The notes beneath the pieces are model-generated. The model was not told where the DNA came from, searched no databases, and saw only the letters and a program-made list of their open reading frames with translations. The translations under genes were made by a program, and so were the position numbers. Shown here in pieces: positions 61,966-64,000 of a stretch of DNA of 64,000 bases (position 1 is the first letter of the stretch; every line of letters starts with the position of its first letter). Source of the DNA: Fimbriimonadaceae bacterium (GTDB lineage Bacteria; Armatimonadota; Fimbriimonadia; Fimbriimonadales; Fimbriimonadaceae); assembly GCA_022843485.1 (NCBI GenBank), contig JALHNM010000001.1, positions 310,001-374,000 on the forward strand. Reading direction: 5' to 3'.

Positions 61966-62466
61966 TCAGCCCTTCTTCGACTTTCCGGCCGGCTTCGATT
62001 CGCAGGTCGCCAGCACTTCGACCTTTGTCGTGATCAACTCGTACCCGAGCTCGTCGAGCTGACGCTTGATCTCATCGTGGATGCTCGCCGGGAGCGGCAG
62101 TTCCACGACCTTGTCGCAGTCCTTGCAGACCACGTGTTCGGTCCCACCGGGGTGCGTGTCCGTGAACCGGCAGGCCACGTAGCCGTCCGCGAGTCCGACG
62201 TGGTGGGCCAAGCCGATGTCCACGAGGGTCGCGAGGATCCGGTAGACGCTGACGACGTCGATCCGTCCGCCAGACGACAGGATCTCTTCGTGGATCCCGT
62301 ACGCACTGAGCGGACGCTCGACCCGCGACAGCGCGCGGACGACTTGGACGCGAGGCATAGTAATTCGAAGGCCATTTGCCTTCATGCGCTCAAGCGCCAT
62401 CTCCTCGTATTGGGAGGTCGATGGACGACGGGGCGCAGCCGTTCGACGACTGGGCATGTAATGCAT
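61966..62466 (-). CDS. Fur-family metal-dependent repressor
   Basis: A 166-residue regulator. LRITMPRVQVVRALSRVERPLSAYGIHEEIL and RIDVVSVYRILATLVDIGLAHHV form the winged helix; HVVCKDCDKVVELPLP has one CxxC, and histidines in GGTEHVV and ASIHDEI are candidate metal ligands. The usual second CxxC is reduced to one cysteine (VEVLATCESK), so the structural zinc site is incomplete. It may be a Zur or Fur. ATG 62466 is shown; ATG 62457 is as likely because the palindrome at 62458 overlaps the first start. Confidence 0.85.
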   Translation of the reverse strand: MHYMPSRRTAAPRRPSTSQYEEMALERMKANGLRITMPRVQVVRALSRVERPLSAYGIHEEILSSGGRIDVVSVYRILATLVDIGLAHHVGLADGYVACRFTDTHPGGTEHVVCKDCDKVVELPLPASIHDEIKRQLDELGYELITTKVEVLATCESKPAGKSKKG

Positions 62467-62471
62467 ATTAC
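62458..62471. promoter_or_regulatory. Candidate Fur/Zur-type operator at the start of the Fur-family gene
   Basis: GTAAT and ATTAC flank GCAT, resembling the TAAT-ATTA cores of Fur, PerR and Zur boxes, though with a longer spacer than the usual single base. It overlaps the ATG at 62466, fitting autoregulation. Confidence 0.45.
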
Positions 62472-62609
62472 CTACTAGTCTGAAGAAAAAGGGGTCCCTG
62501 GGCTTGCGGCGGACGGAATCCCTAGTTCAAACTCACTGTCAGCTTGACGGGGGTACCGTGCGAGTCCAAGGGAGACGCTCGCCGCCCCGACCAGCCAAGG
62601 GAATCACAG

Positions 62610-62804
62610 ATGAAGTTTTACAACCTCAAGACCCGATCGCACGTGGACGTCGCCGACTCGGACGTCCGCAAGACCAAGATGGTCCGCAAGACCAAGAACG
62701 GCGAGCAGGTTCGGTACGCCCTCACTGCGGAGTACGAGGGCAGCAAGCTCTTTAAGTTCGTCAACGAGGCCACCTACAAGGCCACCGACGCGAAAGAGGT
62801 CTGA
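62610..62804 (+). CDS. Small basic protein of unknown function
   Basis: A 64-residue protein, KFYNLKTRSHVDVADSDVRKTKMVRKTKNGEQVR and onward, Lys/Arg-rich at the centre and ending in a strand-like KLFKFVNEATYKA. It follows a good AAGGGA ribosome site and precedes a strong terminator, so it is a real short transcript. The alternation of basic and hydrophobic residues suggests nucleic-acid or ribosome binding. I do not recognise the family. Confidence 0.7.
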   Translation: MKFYNLKTRSHVDVADSDVRKTKMVRKTKNGEQVRYALTAEYEGSKLFKFVNEATYKATDAKEV

Positions 62805-62832
62805 ACGACCCCTCCTCGCATCCTCGCGAGGC

Positions 62833-62864
62833 TGCGCCCGCCCCTCTGAACTGGGGCGGGCGCA
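62833..62864 (+). terminator. Terminator of the small basic-protein gene
   Basis: A perfect 12-bp stem (TGCGCCCGCCCC and complement) with an 8-base loop, followed by ATTCGTCT, 28 bases past the stop. Confidence 0.75.
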
Positions 62865-62880
62865 ATTCGTCTAGTCCGGC

Positions 62881-64000
62881 ATGGCCCTCCGCAACGACCG
62901 AGACAAGACGGCCCACCTCCTCCGACGCTTCGGACTCGGAGCCAGCGAAGCCGAGGTCGACTTTTTCTCGAAAGGGGGCTACCCTGCGGCCGTAGACCGA
63001 CTTTTGGCCTATGAGGACGCCCCGGAAGTCGAGATCGACCCAGAAACGTTCCGGAACGCCCAGGGGATCCTCAACCTTCCGGCCGCCCGAGCCTGGTGGC
63101 ACGCCCGGATCCTCACGACCCGCCGCCCGCTTGAGCAGGCCCTCACGCTCTTCTGGCACCACCACTTCGCCACGAGCGCCGAAAAGGTCGACGTCGGTCC
63201 GACGATGGTCCGCCACGTCGAGACCCTGCGCCGAGGCGCCAAGGGCCGCTTCATCGACCTCCTCCTCGCCGTGAGCAAGGACCCAGCCATGCTTTACTGG
63301 CTGGACAACCACCTCAACGAGAAGGGCAAGCCGAACGAGAACTTCGCCCGCGAGGTGCTGGAGCTCTTCACGCTTGGGATCGGTCACTACACCGAGGGCG
63401 ACGTGAAGGAGGCGGCGCGGGCCTTCACGGGCTGGACCTTCGGCGTCCGGGTCGGAGGCAGGGTCCGGGAAGGGGCGAAGCCACGGGCCACCTCACAGTT
63501 CCAGTTCGTGGCGGCCCAGCACGACGACGGGATCAAGACGATCCTCGGCAACCGCGGGCCCTTCGACGGCGAAGACGTGCTCGGCATCCTCGCCGGTCGG
63601 CCCGAGACGGCCCTGTTCTTGACCCGAAAGGTCTGGGAGTGGTTCGTCTATCCGGATCCCGAGCCCGCCCTCATCGACCGGATCGCGCGACAATGGCGGG
63701 CTCAGGGGCTCGACACCGCCTGGCTCGTCAAGACGATCGCGCTCTCACCGGAGTTCGTTTCGGATCGCGCCTTCCGGGCCGTGGTGAAGAACCCGGTCCA
63801 ATTCTGCGCGAGCACGTTGCGCCAACTCGGGGTCGGCCAGCGGGTGGCGGACAGCCTCGCCGCCGCTGAAGGCAGCGACGCCGGGCTGCGCCGGGCGATC
63901 GCGCCGGCCGCCATCGCCGCCCAGACGACACGGTCGATGGGCATGGACCTGCTCTACCCGCCGGACGTCGCCGGGTGGAAGATCGGCGAGGCGTGGGTCT
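62881..64000 (+). CDS. DUF1800 family protein, 3' truncated
   Basis: Starts at ATG 62881 and is open to the window end, 373 codons visible of a family that is usually 450-550. The opening LLRRFGLGASEAEVDFFSKGG, the block LTLFWHHHFATSAEKV, and NENFAREVLELFTLGIGHYTEGDVKEAARAFTGWTF are signature DUF1800 motifs. No signal peptide is seen. Many members are paired with a DUF1501 gene; whether that follows lies outside the window. Function unknown. Confidence 0.9.
   Translation, partial: MALRNDRDKTAHLLRRFGLGASEAEVDFFSKGGYPAAVDRLLAYEDAPEVEIDPETFRNAQGILNLPAARAWWHARILTTRRPLEQALTLFWHHHFATSAEKVDVGPTMVRHVETLRRGAKGRFIDLLLAVSKDPAMLYWLDNHLNEKGKPNENFAREVLELFTLGIGHYTEGDVKEAARAFTGWTFGVRVGGRVREGAKPRATSQFQFVAAQHDDGIKTILGNRGPFDGEDVLGILAGRPETALFLTRKVWEWFVYPDPEPALIDRIARQWRAQGLDTAWLVKTIALSPEFVSDRAFRAVVKNPVQFCASTLRQLGVGQRVADSLAAAEGSDAGLRRAIAPAAIAAQTTRSMGMDLLYPPDVAGWKIGEAWV

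Overview
The window is GC-rich DNA from a free-living, aerobically respiring bacterium. An SLH-anchored outer-membrane barrel protein, a DUF1559-type pseudopilin, a DUF1800 protein, a fused CtaA-CtaB protein, alternative complex III and MqnA (futalosine menaquinone route) together point to Armatimonadota, probably Fimbriimonadia-like. That placement is an inference from gene content; no rRNA gene is present. No phage, transposase or CRISPR array was seen.

Layout. 1-1259: the 3' part of an AAA ATPase followed without a gap by a DUF3226 TOPRIM-like protein, a defence-type pair of lower GC. 1293-8894: pfkA-fruK, a TfoX-N protein, a secreted barrel-like protein, a VOC dioxygenase plus hydrolase pair resembling Bacillus MhqO/MhqD, an aldehyde dehydrogenase and a Spy-like protein. 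8987-17646: a nucleotide cyclase/ATPase/TPR regulator divergent from two exported amidohydrolases, then two related small secreted proteins. 17653-21259: tRNA-Ala(CGC), mqnA, a GNAT enzyme, an RNase H-like protein lacking key catalytic residues, a methyltransferase and a GT2 glycosyltransferase.

21660-36638 is a 15-kb co-directional respiratory block: ctaA-ctaB fusion, actABCDEF (alternative complex III), a one-TM protein, SCO and caa3-type coxBACD, mostly with 1-17 base overlaps. Menaquinol made through MqnA would be oxidised by complex III and electrons passed through cytochrome c to the oxidase, while CtaAB makes heme A and SCO loads CuA. The cox part has visibly lower GC than the act part.

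36645-46582: plsC, purN, the copper module csoR-copZ-copA with two CsoR-type palindromes, a selenocysteine tRNA, osmC, a Wza-like exporter protein, rsmI, a SurA/PpiD-like chaperone and lexA. 46579-54099: a lipoprotein, uvrD/pcrA, a CBS-DUF1385 protein, secG, a metallophosphatase, a terminator-bounded region, nfo and a phosphohexomutase. 54328-64000: the SLH barrel protein, a small exported protein, a tricorn-like S41 protease, hsp20, a pseudopilin with a small lipoprotein, a Fur-family repressor, a 64-residue basic protein and a truncated DUF1800 gene.

The most unusual signals are a 15-base sequence shared by the lexA promoter and the upstream region of the catalytically altered RNase H gene (a candidate SOS operator), the tRNA-Sec, the ATPase/TOPRIM pair, and several perfect palindromes in promoter regions.
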